Shown one piece after another: positions 35,973 to 44,239 of a DNA stretch of 64,000 bases. The notes under the pieces were generated by a model. The model saw only the letters and a list, made by a program, of their open reading frames with translations, made no database searches and was not told where the DNA came from. Numbering within the stretch: the stretch's first letter is position 1; every line of letters begins with the position of its first letter. The DNA is from Chloroflexota bacterium (GTDB lineage: Bacteria > Chloroflexota > Anaerolineae > Anaerolineales > Villigracilaceae): NCBI GenBank assembly GCA_021787595.1, contig JAJYLQ010000019.1:1-64000 (forward strand), in the 5' to 3' direction. A program made the translations under genes and the position numbers.

Positions 35973-37052
35973 ATGCCATTCTCTGATTATCTCAACTCAC
36001 TGCTGGGCGTAAAACCTCAGCAGCCGGATCATCCGGTGATCGGCGGCGCCGTGGGCCATGCGAGTTTAACGGTGAGCGATCCCAATGTGCCGGCCAACGT
36101 CACGAACGCGCGGGTCTTCCTGATCATTTATAACCCGACGATGGATCCAAACGCGGAGACAAAGCTTTCAGCCTATAAAAACTGGTCCGACCCGGATGAA
36201 TTGATCAATGGCTTCATCAGCGATCTGACGCAAGTCAGCAGCGGGTTGGCGAATTATCAAATCACGCAGCGCGTCGAACTGGACGAGTTTCCGGCCCTGG
36301 CTGACGGCTTTGTTTATAACCCCCGGACCTTTCTCGACGTGATCAGCGGGACAACGCCTCCGCATACGCCAATGGGCATAGACTACAATGCCATCCTTGC
36401 GCGCTTCGATATTTTGCAGAACATTGCCAATGATGTGTATGATGAAGTGTGGGTGGTGGCGTTTCCGTATGCGGGCTTGTATGAATCCACAATGGGCGGA
36501 GCAGGCGCGTTCTGGTGCAACGGTCCGGCATTGCAGAATACCGGTTCGTGCAGCCGGCGCTTCGTGGTGATGGGACTTTCCTATGAGCGGACGGTGGGCG
36601 AGATGCTGCATTCCTATGCTCATCGCTGTGAAAGCATCATGGCCCAGGTCTATCAATGCCAGGATTTCCTGACGTGGGCCTATCAGCCCAACCGTTCGCC
36701 GGCGACGGTCGGCCCAGCCCAGACCCTGAATCTATTCCAGCGCTTCATCCTCTTCGACAAGATCGCGCCAGGCCGCGCCGCCCTCGGAACTGTCCATTAC
36801 TCTCCCAACAGCGCGCAGGATTACGACTACGGCAATCAGACTCTGGTCGAAAGCGAATGCTATGACTGGGAGAATTTTCCTGATTTCAAAGGCGACGTTC
36901 GTTCCGTCGCAACCTCGGAATGGGGAGGCGGCGATGACGGCGCTTTTCAGCGCTGGTGGCTGAGCCACATGCCCAGGGTGAAGGGAATCCAGAGCGGGAT
37001 TGCCAACAACTGGTGGCAGTACGTTGCCAATCCAAACAACGTGAGAGTTTAG
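35973..37052 (+). CDS. uncharacterised 359-aa protein
   Basis: Start at 35973 behind GGAGGA, 19 bases after the PP2C-like gene. There is no signal peptide or membrane helix. Features include a Ser/Asp-rich N-terminus (MPFSDYLNSLLG), several cysteines (FWCNGPALQNTGSCS, AHRCESIMAQVYQC), a possible His-containing site (EMLHSYAHRCE) and Trp-rich ends (FQRWWLSHMPR, NNWWQYV). The HSYAHRCES stretch looks like a metal or catalytic site, but I cannot assign a family. Confidence 0.7.
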   Translation: MPFSDYLNSLLGVKPQQPDHPVIGGAVGHASLTVSDPNVPANVTNARVFLIIYNPTMDPNAETKLSAYKNWSDPDELINGFISDLTQVSSGLANYQITQRVELDEFPALADGFVYNPRTFLDVISGTTPPHTPMGIDYNAILARFDILQNIANDVYDEVWVVAFPYAGLYESTMGGAGAFWCNGPALQNTGSCSRRFVVMGLSYERTVGEMLHSYAHRCESIMAQVYQCQDFLTWAYQPNRSPATVGPAQTLNLFQRFILFDKIAPGRAALGTVHYSPNSAQDYDYGNQTLVESECYDWENFPDFKGDVRSVATSEWGGGDDGAFQRWWLSHMPRVKGIQSGIANNWWQYVANPNNVRV

Positions 37053-37072
37053 TTTCTTTGGGCGATCATAAG

Positions 37073-37115
37073 ATCGCATCGCGCGAGCTGTTCTTTTTTG
37101 GCGGCGCGATGCGAT
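37073..37115. terminator. 12-bp hairpin behind the 359-aa gene
   Basis: ATCGCATCGCGC (37073-37084) pairs perfectly with GCGCGATGCGAT (37104-37115). No T tract follows on the plus strand, and the T run is in the loop, so termination is uncertain. Confidence 0.45.
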
Positions 37116-37155
37116 TCGATTAACAAAACTGTTCAGGCGGTGCGCGTGATTTGTA

Positions 37156-39678
37156 ATGTATTTTCGAGCAGAGGACAATAAAATTTATCGGACTCATCAG
37201 AGACACCTGATGCTGGAAAAGCTTAGCCATCCGCATTCCGTCATATTACCCCGGATCGTTGTTTCAGCGCTTTGGGGACTATATTTCCTGACCTTCTACA
37301 GCTTATACAACCAAACGGGTCCTGCTCTTGCCTCCCTGGCCATCATCCCGGCGGCCGCGGGCGGATGGTATTTTGGCCCGCTGGCAGGCGTTGTAATTTC
37401 AGTTGTCACGATCCTCGTCAATTTTTTTGTGCCAATCGCCCTTGGCCTTTCTCCGCTTGCAATGCTGAAAACCGGCGATTTGATCGGAGACTCTGTGCTC
37501 CTGATTGTCGGGGGAGCCATTGGGGTTCTAAGCAGACTGGCTCAGCAGCGCCGCGCCGATCTTCTGGAATTGAGAAAATTGGAAGAGGAAGGCCAAGGCC
37601 ATCTTGGTTTCCTGTCCATGCTGAATGAAATCACATGGGCGGCGCTCGAGGCAAAAGACGTGGGGATCATGTCGAAGGCGGTTACGGACAGGATTGCCGG
37701 ACTTTTCGATGCCGATGACTGTTACCTGGCTTTGTGGGATGAAGAGAATGAATCTCCCTTCCCCGTGGCCGCCCATGGCGCGGGCAGTGAAATTTATTCC
37801 TCGTTTCGGTTTGAAGCCGGGGAACCAACTCTTGTGGGATGGATTTTGAACAGCGGGCGGCCCCTTGCAGTAACTGATTTTGCGGCTTCGCCATATCACA
37901 GTATGTTAAGCGCAAAAATGACGCCTTTTCTCTCGGCTACAAGATCCGCATTTGGCCTGCCCTTGATCGCAAACGGCCACAAGCTGGGGATCATCTTTCT
38001 CGCCTACAATCAGCCGCGTGAATTCAGCGATGTGGAAATCCAGCAGGGGGAGCTGGCCTCTCACCAGATTGCAATTGCATTGACCCGCGTTCAATCGTTC
38101 GAAATTGCCGAACGGCGCATAAAGGAATTGCGCGTGTTGAACGAAATTGCAGTTGCCTCCACGCAGGTTGAAAGCGAAGATAATCTGCTGGAACTGGCGA
38201 CGGAGATCATTGGCCGGAATCTGTTCCCCGATAATTTTGGCATCCTTCTTCTGGATGAAAAGTCTGGTCTGCTTCACGCTCATCCCTCTTATCGCGTGTA
38301 TAACCAGGCCAGTCTAAACCCTCTCAATTTTGTCGTGGAGCTGGGAAAAGGCATAAGCGGTCAGGTCGCCCAAAGCGGCAAGCCGCAGCGGATCGGAGAT
38401 GTGCGCCCAATCGGGAGTTATTTCGAAGTTGACAGCCGCACGCGTTCCGAATTGTGCGTCCCGCTAAAAGTCAAGGAACGGGTCATGGGTGTGATCAATG
38501 CGGAGAGCACGGAATTGAACGCGTTCACCGCAAGTGACGAAGCCCTCATGACGACCTTTGCCGGACAGCTCGCAACCGCGATCGAATATCTCCGCACGCT
38601 GGAGGCAGAACGCCACTGGATGGATCGCCTGGCCCGCTCGAACGAATTGATCTCCACCCTCTCCTCTCTCGCGACGAAAATCGAAAGAACGGTCAGCCCG
38701 GCGGAGGTGATTAAAACACTCCAGCAGGAGTTCCAGAACATGGGATTGAAATCCCTGCTTTCCTTATATCTAGCGGAGAGTGATCAAATGGTTTTTCAAT
38801 ATGCCCCGCTTCTCGCTGCCTCTGGCGAAGTGGCGGCGAAGGATGCCTTTGGATTTCATGTCCGCGCCGGGAAAATGGAGTCGTTGTTTGGGATCGAGAA
38901 TGTGCTGGTCCCCATGATATTGCCCGATCCCGTTGGAGCGATGAAAATCATCCTGAGCGGATATCCCGGAAGCGTCGTGTCTTCGGCATTGTGCGCGGCA
39001 GACGTGAACCCTGAAACGAAGATCACCCATCTGCCATTATTGTTCGAAGACCATTTATTGGGCGCGCTGTGGTTATGGGGCCGCGACGTGGCCGAGACGG
39101 ATTTGCCCATCATGGCCATCTTTGCCAAACAGGTTGCCATCACGCTGGAAAATGCGCGGTTATTCGAAGAGACTCAAAACCTGGCGTTGACCGACCCCCT
39201 GACCGGGCTTTATAACCGCCGCGGCCTGTTCGAGATTGGCAAGATCGAATTTGCGAGATCGCGCCGCGCCGGGCGCCCCTTCTCGGCGATCATGGCCGAT
39301 CTGGATCATTTCAAACGAGTCAATGACAACTACGGCCATTTCACCGGCGACCGCGTATTGCAGAACTTTGCGGGCCACTGCCGGAAATCCGTCCGGGATG
39401 TGGACCTGATCGGACGGTATGGCGGCGAGGAAATCGTCATTCTCCTGCCGGAGACCAATCTTCAAACAGCGGTCAACGTTGCAGAACGGCTGCGGAAAGC
39501 GGTCGCAGACAATCCGCTTCGGATAACGGACGAAATGGCAATCGAGGTCACTGCAAGCTTTGGGGTGGCCCAACTGGACGAGAACACGCCGAATCTCGAG
39601 ACACTGATCGCACGCGCGGACCAGGCCATGTACATCGCAAAACACAAAGGGCGGGATCGCGTTGCGATAGGTACGTGA
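37156..39678 (+). CDS. membrane GAF-GGDEF diguanylate cyclase
   Basis: 840 residues; an in-frame ATG at 37210 is an alternative start and neither has a strong ribosome binding site. Four to five membrane helices (about 30-140) resemble a small membrane sensor. At least three GAF-type domains follow (about 160-660), then a C-terminal GGDEF domain. Its active loop is GGEEI (756-760), compatible with activity. The product-inhibition I-site RDVD lies exactly 5 residues before it. It makes cyclic di-GMP from GTP. A terminator follows at 39715. Confidence 0.9.
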   Translation: MYFRAEDNKIYRTHQRHLMLEKLSHPHSVILPRIVVSALWGLYFLTFYSLYNQTGPALASLAIIPAAAGGWYFGPLAGVVISVVTILVNFFVPIALGLSPLAMLKTGDLIGDSVLLIVGGAIGVLSRLAQQRRADLLELRKLEEEGQGHLGFLSMLNEITWAALEAKDVGIMSKAVTDRIAGLFDADDCYLALWDEENESPFPVAAHGAGSEIYSSFRFEAGEPTLVGWILNSGRPLAVTDFAASPYHSMLSAKMTPFLSATRSAFGLPLIANGHKLGIIFLAYNQPREFSDVEIQQGELASHQIAIALTRVQSFEIAERRIKELRVLNEIAVASTQVESEDNLLELATEIIGRNLFPDNFGILLLDEKSGLLHAHPSYRVYNQASLNPLNFVVELGKGISGQVAQSGKPQRIGDVRPIGSYFEVDSRTRSELCVPLKVKERVMGVINAESTELNAFTASDEALMTTFAGQLATAIEYLRTLEAERHWMDRLARSNELISTLSSLATKIERTVSPAEVIKTLQQEFQNMGLKSLLSLYLAESDQMVFQYAPLLAASGEVAAKDAFGFHVRAGKMESLFGIENVLVPMILPDPVGAMKIILSGYPGSVVSSALCAADVNPETKITHLPLLFEDHLLGALWLWGRDVAETDLPIMAIFAKQVAITLENARLFEETQNLALTDPLTGLYNRRGLFEIGKIEFARSRRAGRPFSAIMADLDHFKRVNDNYGHFTGDRVLQNFAGHCRKSVRDVDLIGRYGGEEIVILLPETNLQTAVNVAERLRKAVADNPLRITDEMAIEVTASFGVAQLDENTPNLETLIARADQAMYIAKHKGRDRVAIGT

Positions 39679-39714
39679 GAAAATCTTCTTCGTTCGATCT
39701 TCGACTTTTAGCGG

Positions 39715-39749
39715 TCGCCGCCATTGAAAGGATTTTGCGGCGATTTTTG
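39715..39749 (+). terminator. terminator of GGDEF gene
   Basis: TCGCCGC (39715-39721) pairs with GCGGCGA (39737-39743), followed by TTTTTG. Confidence 0.75.
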
Positions 39750-39750
39750 T

Positions 39751-40515
39751 TTACCCGTTAAAAATCAATGAACAGCAAGTCATCGCGCCTTCGGCTTTTG
39801 CGAGTTCGTCCGCGTCAACTGTCACCGTTCTGATTCCTGCCTCTTCCAGTTTTTTCTGCGTCTTCGGAAAAGATGTCGGATAAATGATCGTTTCTCCGAT
39901 CAAAACCGCGTTCGCGGCATACGGCTCGGACGGATCAATTTCGATAAAGTTCATTCCATCAAAATTGTTTTTGTCTACCCATTTGGGATTGATGAGCAAT
40001 GTATCTTCTGCAACCTGCGTCACCGCAGACTTAAGATGCAGGCATCCGGTTACTGTCGCCGCATGGACTTCATAGCCATAGGGCTGGAGAAAATCCTGTA
40101 ATTGCTCAATTGCATTTGTATCACTCCGCGTAGATAATCCAACGTAAATTTGTTTGCCGACGCGTAAAATGTCGCCGCCGTCCACATGGGCGGGCGCTTC
40201 GATATGAAACAGCTTTCGATACGGCGCGAGGATCTTTACGATGGATTCGGTTTCGGGTCTGCGTGACTCTGCTCCGGGGCGCAGGATGACCGCACATTCG
40301 TCCAGCACGAGCGCGGTATCTTCGACGAAAACCGAATCAGCCAAATCTGGTTCCTCAGGCAAAGACAAAACTGCCAATCCCAATCGTTTGAGCGCGGCTT
40401 CGTATTGAGAATGTTGGGCGCGTGCGCGCTTCACGTCAATCGGCGCGCGCGCCAGGTGCGTCAATTCGCAGTTGACTACGGATCGGCTGACTTCACGTGT
40501 GATGGCGATGAGCAT
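39751..40515 (-). CDS. dimethylarginine dimethylaminohydrolase (DDAH) family
   Basis: 254 residues from the ATG at 40515 (MLIAITREV), which has GGAGAAG upstream; the longer frame overlaps the neighbour and is rejected. Family landmarks are DSVFVEDTALV, AHVDGGDIL, the catalytic His in TGCLHLKS and the nucleophilic Cys in the C-terminal MTCCS. The enzyme splits N-omega-methylated arginine into citrulline and methylamines, or acts on a related guanidine. It shares the minus strand with the methyltransferase upstream, 62 bases apart. Confidence 0.9.
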   Translation of the reverse strand: MLIAITREVSRSVVNCELTHLARAPIDVKRARAQHSQYEAALKRLGLAVLSLPEEPDLADSVFVEDTALVLDECAVILRPGAESRRPETESIVKILAPYRKLFHIEAPAHVDGGDILRVGKQIYVGLSTRSDTNAIEQLQDFLQPYGYEVHAATVTGCLHLKSAVTQVAEDTLLINPKWVDKNNFDGMNFIEIDPSEPYAANAVLIGETIIYPTSFPKTQKKLEEAGIRTVTVDADELAKAEGAMTCCSLIFNG

Positions 40516-40536
40516 ATTATCTTCTCCACATTCAAT

Positions 40537-40580
40537 TGTAGGGGCAAGGTCATCCCGCCTTGGGCGGCAGGACGCCGCTA
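40537..40580. repeat. GTAGGGGC-type imperfect palindrome
   Basis: GTAGGGGC at the left and GCCGCTAC at the right enclose CCGCCTTGGGCGG. The left arm matches the palindrome at 58366-58397, so these are probably two copies of one repeat family. The right end touches the methyltransferase stop codon (40578). Confidence 0.5.
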
Positions 40581-41363
40581 CGATTTTTTCCAAACCTGAT
40601 ACAAACCTAATCTTTTATTTTCTCCATCCGAATAAAACGTTTCGACGATTTCAAAACCGGCAGCTTTAGCCAATTCAGAAAGTTCTTCTTCATGGAAATA
40701 ATGGACGTAGCGCAAACCCATCTCGCCGCGTTTCCAATCGAGCAGGTAATCATTTGAGTCGACATCCTTTGAACTCAAACCAACATTTTCCCACGATTGG
40801 ATTCTCGCTTTCAAGCGTTCACTATTTAGAAATTGCCAATTGGAATGGATGAAGAGTCCATCCGGTTCGAGCAGATCATGAACTTTTCTGATGATGTTCA
40901 ATCGCAATTCGTTACCTGGAATGTGGTGGAGAACGGCAAAAGCAAAGGTAAGATCGAAGTGAGAAGAGAAAAGTGAAATGTCTCTTTCTTCTTTCTTCTT
41001 ACTTCTTACTATTTCCCAATTAGGTAAAGTCAAATCAACCTGCATGAATTTAACGGGAAAGCCAAACGCCTCGCGCTCCGCCTCATCGAGCAGGGGCAGG
41101 CTGAAGTCCAGGCCCAGATACGCACCGCGATGGCCGCGCCGCGATAACGTGCGCGCCAGTTCGCCGTTGCCGCATCCCAGATCCAGAATCGATTCGCCGC
41201 CGCGCAAAGCTTCGAGCACGCGCCTTACGCCGGGCTGCAGCCGCCCGCGCGTTGCGGAAAAATCGCGGCCATGCTCCATGTAAAACCGGCGATTAAGATC
41301 GAGCAATTGCCGGGCAATCGTCAAATCCACGCCAACATTATAACGGGTATAATTTTCGGCCAT
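40578..41363 (-). CDS. Trm9/ALKBH8-like tRNA methyltransferase candidate
   Basis: A 261-residue class I SAM methyltransferase. The SAM loop is LDLGCGNGEL (60-69). Before it lies FSATRGRLQPGVRRVL, which matches the FSxTR...WP pattern of Trm9/ALKBH8. After AVLHHIPG, the end has DYLLDW then LRYVHYFHEEELSELAKAAGF, like the RYYHVFREGEL region of human ALKBH8. Trm9 enzymes methylate the carboxymethyl group that Elp3 installs on wobble uridine. The gene diverges from elp3 with overlapping start codons. Residues about 118-133 are encoded by a heptamer repeat. I see no promoter for this strand, so the exact start is uncertain. Confidence 0.8.
   Translation of the reverse strand: MAENYTRYNVGVDLTIARQLLDLNRRFYMEHGRDFSATRGRLQPGVRRVLEALRGGESILDLGCGNGELARTLSRRGHRGAYLGLDFSLPLLDEAEREAFGFPVKFMQVDLTLPNWEIVRSKKKEERDISLFSSHFDLTFAFAVLHHIPGNELRLNIIRKVHDLLEPDGLFIHSNWQFLNSERLKARIQSWENVGLSSKDVDSNDYLLDWKRGEMGLRYVHYFHEEELSELAKAAGFEIVETFYSDGENKRLGLYQVWKKS
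40957..41012. repeat. in-frame heptamer repeat inside methyltransferase
   Basis: Eight 7-bp units: AAGTGAG, AAGAGAA, AAGTGAA, ATGTCTC, TTTCTTC, TTTCTTC, TTACTTC, TTACTAT. The right half is roughly the inverse of the left. The stretch encodes the Lys/Glu/Ser-rich loop IVRSKKKEERDIS between two core strands. Confidence 0.75.
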
Positions 41364-43137
41364 GAGATCACCAAAACAGCAGGAATGGGTTGCGGCTCAC
41401 GCCATCAGGCCTGAATGGATGGTTTTGGCGCGCCAGGTGATGGATGAGATCCGCAGCGGCAACCCTGTGATGGATGCGCTGAGAAAATATCCGCTCGAAG
41501 ACGGCGGCTATCTCGGCAAATACGTTTTGGTCGCGGCGTATCACCAGATGGTGGACGCGGGCGAACTGCGCGCCGACGCGCGTCTGCTCGAACGCATTCG
41601 CATGAAACCGGTCCGCACGCTTTCAGGCGTGACGACGGTGACGGTTCTGACCAAGCCGTATCCATGTCCCGGCAAATGTATCTTTTGCCCGACGGATGTG
41701 CGAATGCCGAAATCGTATCTGCCCGATGAGCCGGGCGCGATGCGCGGACTGGAACATGATTTCGATCCATACATGCAGGTCAAATCGCGCATTCAGGCGC
41801 TTGAAAATTTGGGACATCCGGGCGACAAAATCGAATTGTTGATCCTGGGCGGCACGTGGAGTTCGTATCGCCGCGATTACCAGGAATGGTTTGTGAAGCG
41901 CTGCTTCGATGCAATGAATGAGTTTAACCACAGCCCTGCAAGAACGCAGGGCCTGGGACACGAAGATCACGAAGGAAAAAGAAAAGAAAATACCCTCACC
42001 CCAACCCCTCTCCCAAAGTTGGGAGAGGGGGGAGGGGGGGAGGGGAATTTAGAAGAAGCCCATGCTCTCAACGAAACCGCGCCTCATCGCAATGTGGGAC
42101 TTGTGGTCGAAACGCGGCCAGACGAAATTACGCCCGATGAGCTTCGATGGCTGCGTCATCTCGGCGTGACGAAGGTTCAAATGGGCGCGCAAAGTCTGGA
42201 TGATCGAATCCTTGAGATGAACAAGCGCGGGCACGATGTGGAATGCACGCGGCGGGCGACCGCGCTGCTGCGCGCCGCGGGATTCAAGATCGTTTTGCAT
42301 TGGATGCCGAACCTGCTCGGCGCGACGCCGGAATCCGACCGCGAGGATTTTGAGCGGCTGTGGCAGGGCTTCTGCCCCGATGAGATAAAAATCTATCCCA
42401 ACCAGCTTTTGGCAAACGCCGAACTTTACGAATATTGGCAGCGCGGCGAATTTCATCCGTATGCGACCGAACAATTGATTGACCTGATCGCGGATGTCAA
42501 ACCGGCCGTGCCGCGTTATTGCCGCATCAATCGCGTGATCCGCGATATTCCGTCCACAAATGTTGTGGATGGAAATCGCCGCACGAGTCTGCGCCAGGAT
42601 GTCTTCGATGAAATGAAGCGGCGCGGGACAACGTGTCAGTGTGTGCGCTGCCGCGAAGTGCGCGGCAAGCCGGTTGAATCCTCGCTGCTCGAATTGGACG
42701 ATCTCGTTTATCAAGCCGATTATGCCGAGGAGCATTTCATTTCTTTCGTAACGCCCGATGATAAACTGGCCGGCTTCCTGCGATTGTCTTTGCCATCCAA
42801 GGGCGCGCCGCAAACGGGACTGAAAGATTTGGATGGCGCGGCATTGATTCGCGAAGTCCATGTTTATGGACAGTCGCTTCCGGTCGGCGCGGAAAAAGAA
42901 GGGGCGGCGCAGCACGCGGGACTGGGAACGCGTTTGCTCGAGCAAGCCGATTTGATTGCAAAATCACACGGCTTCGATCGCATGGCTGTCATTTCCGCGG
43001 TGGGGACGCGGCAGTATTATCTCGAGCGCGGTTTTGAGCGCGGCGAGCTGTATTTGGTGAAAAATATCCCCTCGTCCCTTTCCCCTCTCCTCACGAAGCA
43101 TGTCGCTCTGACGCCACGGGGAGAGGGCGTGGGGTGA
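41362..43137 (+). CDS. elp3: Elp3-like tRNA uridine-34 carboxymethyltransferase
   Basis: A 591-residue radical SAM plus acetyltransferase enzyme that uses acetyl-CoA to make cm5U at tRNA wobble uridines. The cluster motif is CPGKCIFC (Cys102, 106, 109); other radical SAM landmarks are LGGTWSSY, GLVVETRPDEI and KVQMGAQSLDD. The C-terminal GNAT region has QHAGLGTRLLEQA and TRQYYLERGF. The normal short loop between CFDAMNEF and LEEAHALNE is replaced by about 45 residues encoded by repeats (41927-42045). The last 20 residues and the stop codon also come from a repeat. TATAAT at 41348-41353 predicts a transcript starting about 2 bases before the ATG, so it is nearly leaderless. Confidence 0.93.
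   Translation: MRSPKQQEWVAAHAIRPEWMVLARQVMDEIRSGNPVMDALRKYPLEDGGYLGKYVLVAAYHQMVDAGELRADARLLERIRMKPVRTLSGVTTVTVLTKPYPCPGKCIFCPTDVRMPKSYLPDEPGAMRGLEHDFDPYMQVKSRIQALENLGHPGDKIELLILGGTWSSYRRDYQEWFVKRCFDAMNEFNHSPARTQGLGHEDHEGKRKENTLTPTPLPKLGEGGGGEGNLEEAHALNETAPHRNVGLVVETRPDEITPDELRWLRHLGVTKVQMGAQSLDDRILEMNKRGHDVECTRRATALLRAAGFKIVLHWMPNLLGATPESDREDFERLWQGFCPDEIKIYPNQLLANAELYEYWQRGEFHPYATEQLIDLIADVKPAVPRYCRINRVIRDIPSTNVVDGNRRTSLRQDVFDEMKRRGTTCQCVRCREVRGKPVESSLLELDDLVYQADYAEEHFISFVTPDDKLAGFLRLSLPSKGAPQTGLKDLDGAALIREVHVYGQSLPVGAEKEGAAQHAGLGTRLLEQADLIAKSHGFDRMAVISAVGTRQYYLERGFERGELYLVKNIPSSLSPLLTKHVALTPRGEGVG
41927..42045. repeat. compound repeat insertion within elp3
   Basis: Three pieces in a row. 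GCCCTGC/GCAGGGC is a hairpin (41933-41952). A CACGAAG-type segment (GGACACGAAGATCACGAAGG, 41956-41975) resembles the repeat near 63890. The palindrome CCCCTCTCCCAA/TTGGGAGAGGGG (42005-42030) is preceded by CCCTCACCCC. The whole keeps the reading frame. Confidence 0.85.
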
Positions 43138-43139
43138 GG
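43068..43139. repeat. palindromic repeat at the elp3 3' end
   Basis: Another member of the CCCTCACCCC/GAGAGGGG family: CCCTCTCC (43083-43090) pairs with GGAGAGGG (43120-43127) and GGGGTGAGG closes the right end. The right arm provides the elp3 stop codon and the GTG start of the next gene (GTGA overlap at 43134-43137). Confidence 0.8.
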
Positions 43140-43667
43140 AAGAATTTTTTGGGAATTCTACTTTCACTCTTCTGGCTTTTTCTCAAAGTAAATCTCCTCA
43201 GCACATCGGGCATCGCCTCGGTCGGACTCCTGCATCAGGAGGCGGTTGGGACATTTGTGACCGAGGAGCAATTCGTTCAAGCGGTCTCCTTCTCCAGCAT
43301 TCTTCCCGGCAGCGAGGCAGAGAAACTGGCGATGTTCATCGGCCTTCGCGTGGGCGGTTTGCCTGGCGCGCTGGCGTCGCTGCTCGGTTCGAGTCTGCCG
43401 CCGACTGTTTTGATGCTGGGCGTTTTCATGATTCTGCATCGCCTGCGGCGCGAGGCCTGGGTGAGTCGATTCGTGGAAGGATTGATGCCCGCCGTCGCTG
43501 TGTTGATGATTTATGTTGCCTATCAGTTGTTGGCTGGAAATGGCGGTCCGCTCGATTGGAAGATGCTGGCGATGGCCGCCGTCAGCCTGGTTGCCTTCAT
43601 GTTTAACGCGCCCCCGCCGCTCGTCGTGATCGTTGCGGGAATTGCGGGGATCTTTCTTTTCAAATGA
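43134..43667 (+). CDS. chromate-transporter (CHR) family protein, first half
   Basis: A 177-residue membrane protein with one CHR domain: an N-terminal amphipathic FWLFLKVNLLSTSGIASVG, FSSILPGSEAEKLAMFIG and five to six hydrophobic segments. The start codon is GTG and overlaps the elp3 stop. It forms a pair with the next gene; short CHR proteins of this kind work as heterodimers in which each brings half of the transporter. CHR proteins expel chromate or move related anions. The usual proline-glycine-proline in the PGPI motif is PGSEA here, so the substrate may differ. Confidence 0.85.
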   Translation: MRKNFLGILLSLFWLFLKVNLLSTSGIASVGLLHQEAVGTFVTEEQFVQAVSFSSILPGSEAEKLAMFIGLRVGGLPGALASLLGSSLPPTVLMLGVFMILHRLRREAWVSRFVEGLMPAVAVLMIYVAYQLLAGNGGPLDWKMLAMAAVSLVAFMFNAPPPLVVIVAGIAGIFLFK

Positions 43668-44233
43668 AGACGCCCGGCGTTGATGTCGAACTGCGTTCGG
43701 ACGTTTCATCGTCCCGTTTGGGGATCTGGCTGGAATTGTTCTGGATATTCCTCAAGACGAATTTGCTGACTTCCTCCGGTCCCGCCTCGGTGGGATTGCT
43801 GTATAAGGATGTGGTGGGAAACATCATGACCGAATCCCAGTTTGTAGAGGCGGTTGGGTTTTCCAATTTCCTGCCGGGCAGTGAGGCACTGAAGCTGGCG
43901 ATGTTCATTGGATTTTCGGCGGGCGGACTTCCCGGTACGGCTGCCGCGCTGTTTGGCGCGATCCTGCCGCCGACCGTCAGCATGTTCATCGTTTTGCTGT
44001 TGCTGCAAAATTTTCAAGACCAGCCGTGGATGAACGGATTTATTCGCGGGACGGTTCCAGCCATAGCCATGTTGATCACGGTCGCGGCCTGGAAGTTATT
44101 CCACGGCAGTAAAAGCATTCGCAAGCGCCCGCTGTTGATCGGCGCGTTGAGCTTGATTGCATTCGTCCTCGGCGCGCCGACGCCTTTGGTCTTATTGGGC
44201 AGCGGCCTGCTTGGAATTATCCTGTTTCGGTAG
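43664..44233 (+). CDS. chromate-transporter (CHR) family protein, second half
   Basis: A 189-residue paralogue of the preceding protein, overlapping it by ATGA. It has the same pattern: FWIFLKTNLLTSSGPASVG, FSNFLPGSEALKLAMFIG and six hydrophobic segments. The first 18 residues are a polar extension. The two genes are clearly a tandem duplication and would form a heterodimeric transporter, probably with opposite topology as known for short CHR pairs. Confidence 0.87.
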   Translation: MKTPGVDVELRSDVSSSRLGIWLELFWIFLKTNLLTSSGPASVGLLYKDVVGNIMTESQFVEAVGFSNFLPGSEALKLAMFIGFSAGGLPGTAAALFGAILPPTVSMFIVLLLLQNFQDQPWMNGFIRGTVPAIAMLITVAAWKLFHGSKSIRKRPLLIGALSLIAFVLGAPTPLVLLGSGLLGIILFR

Positions 44234-44239
44234 GTTCTC

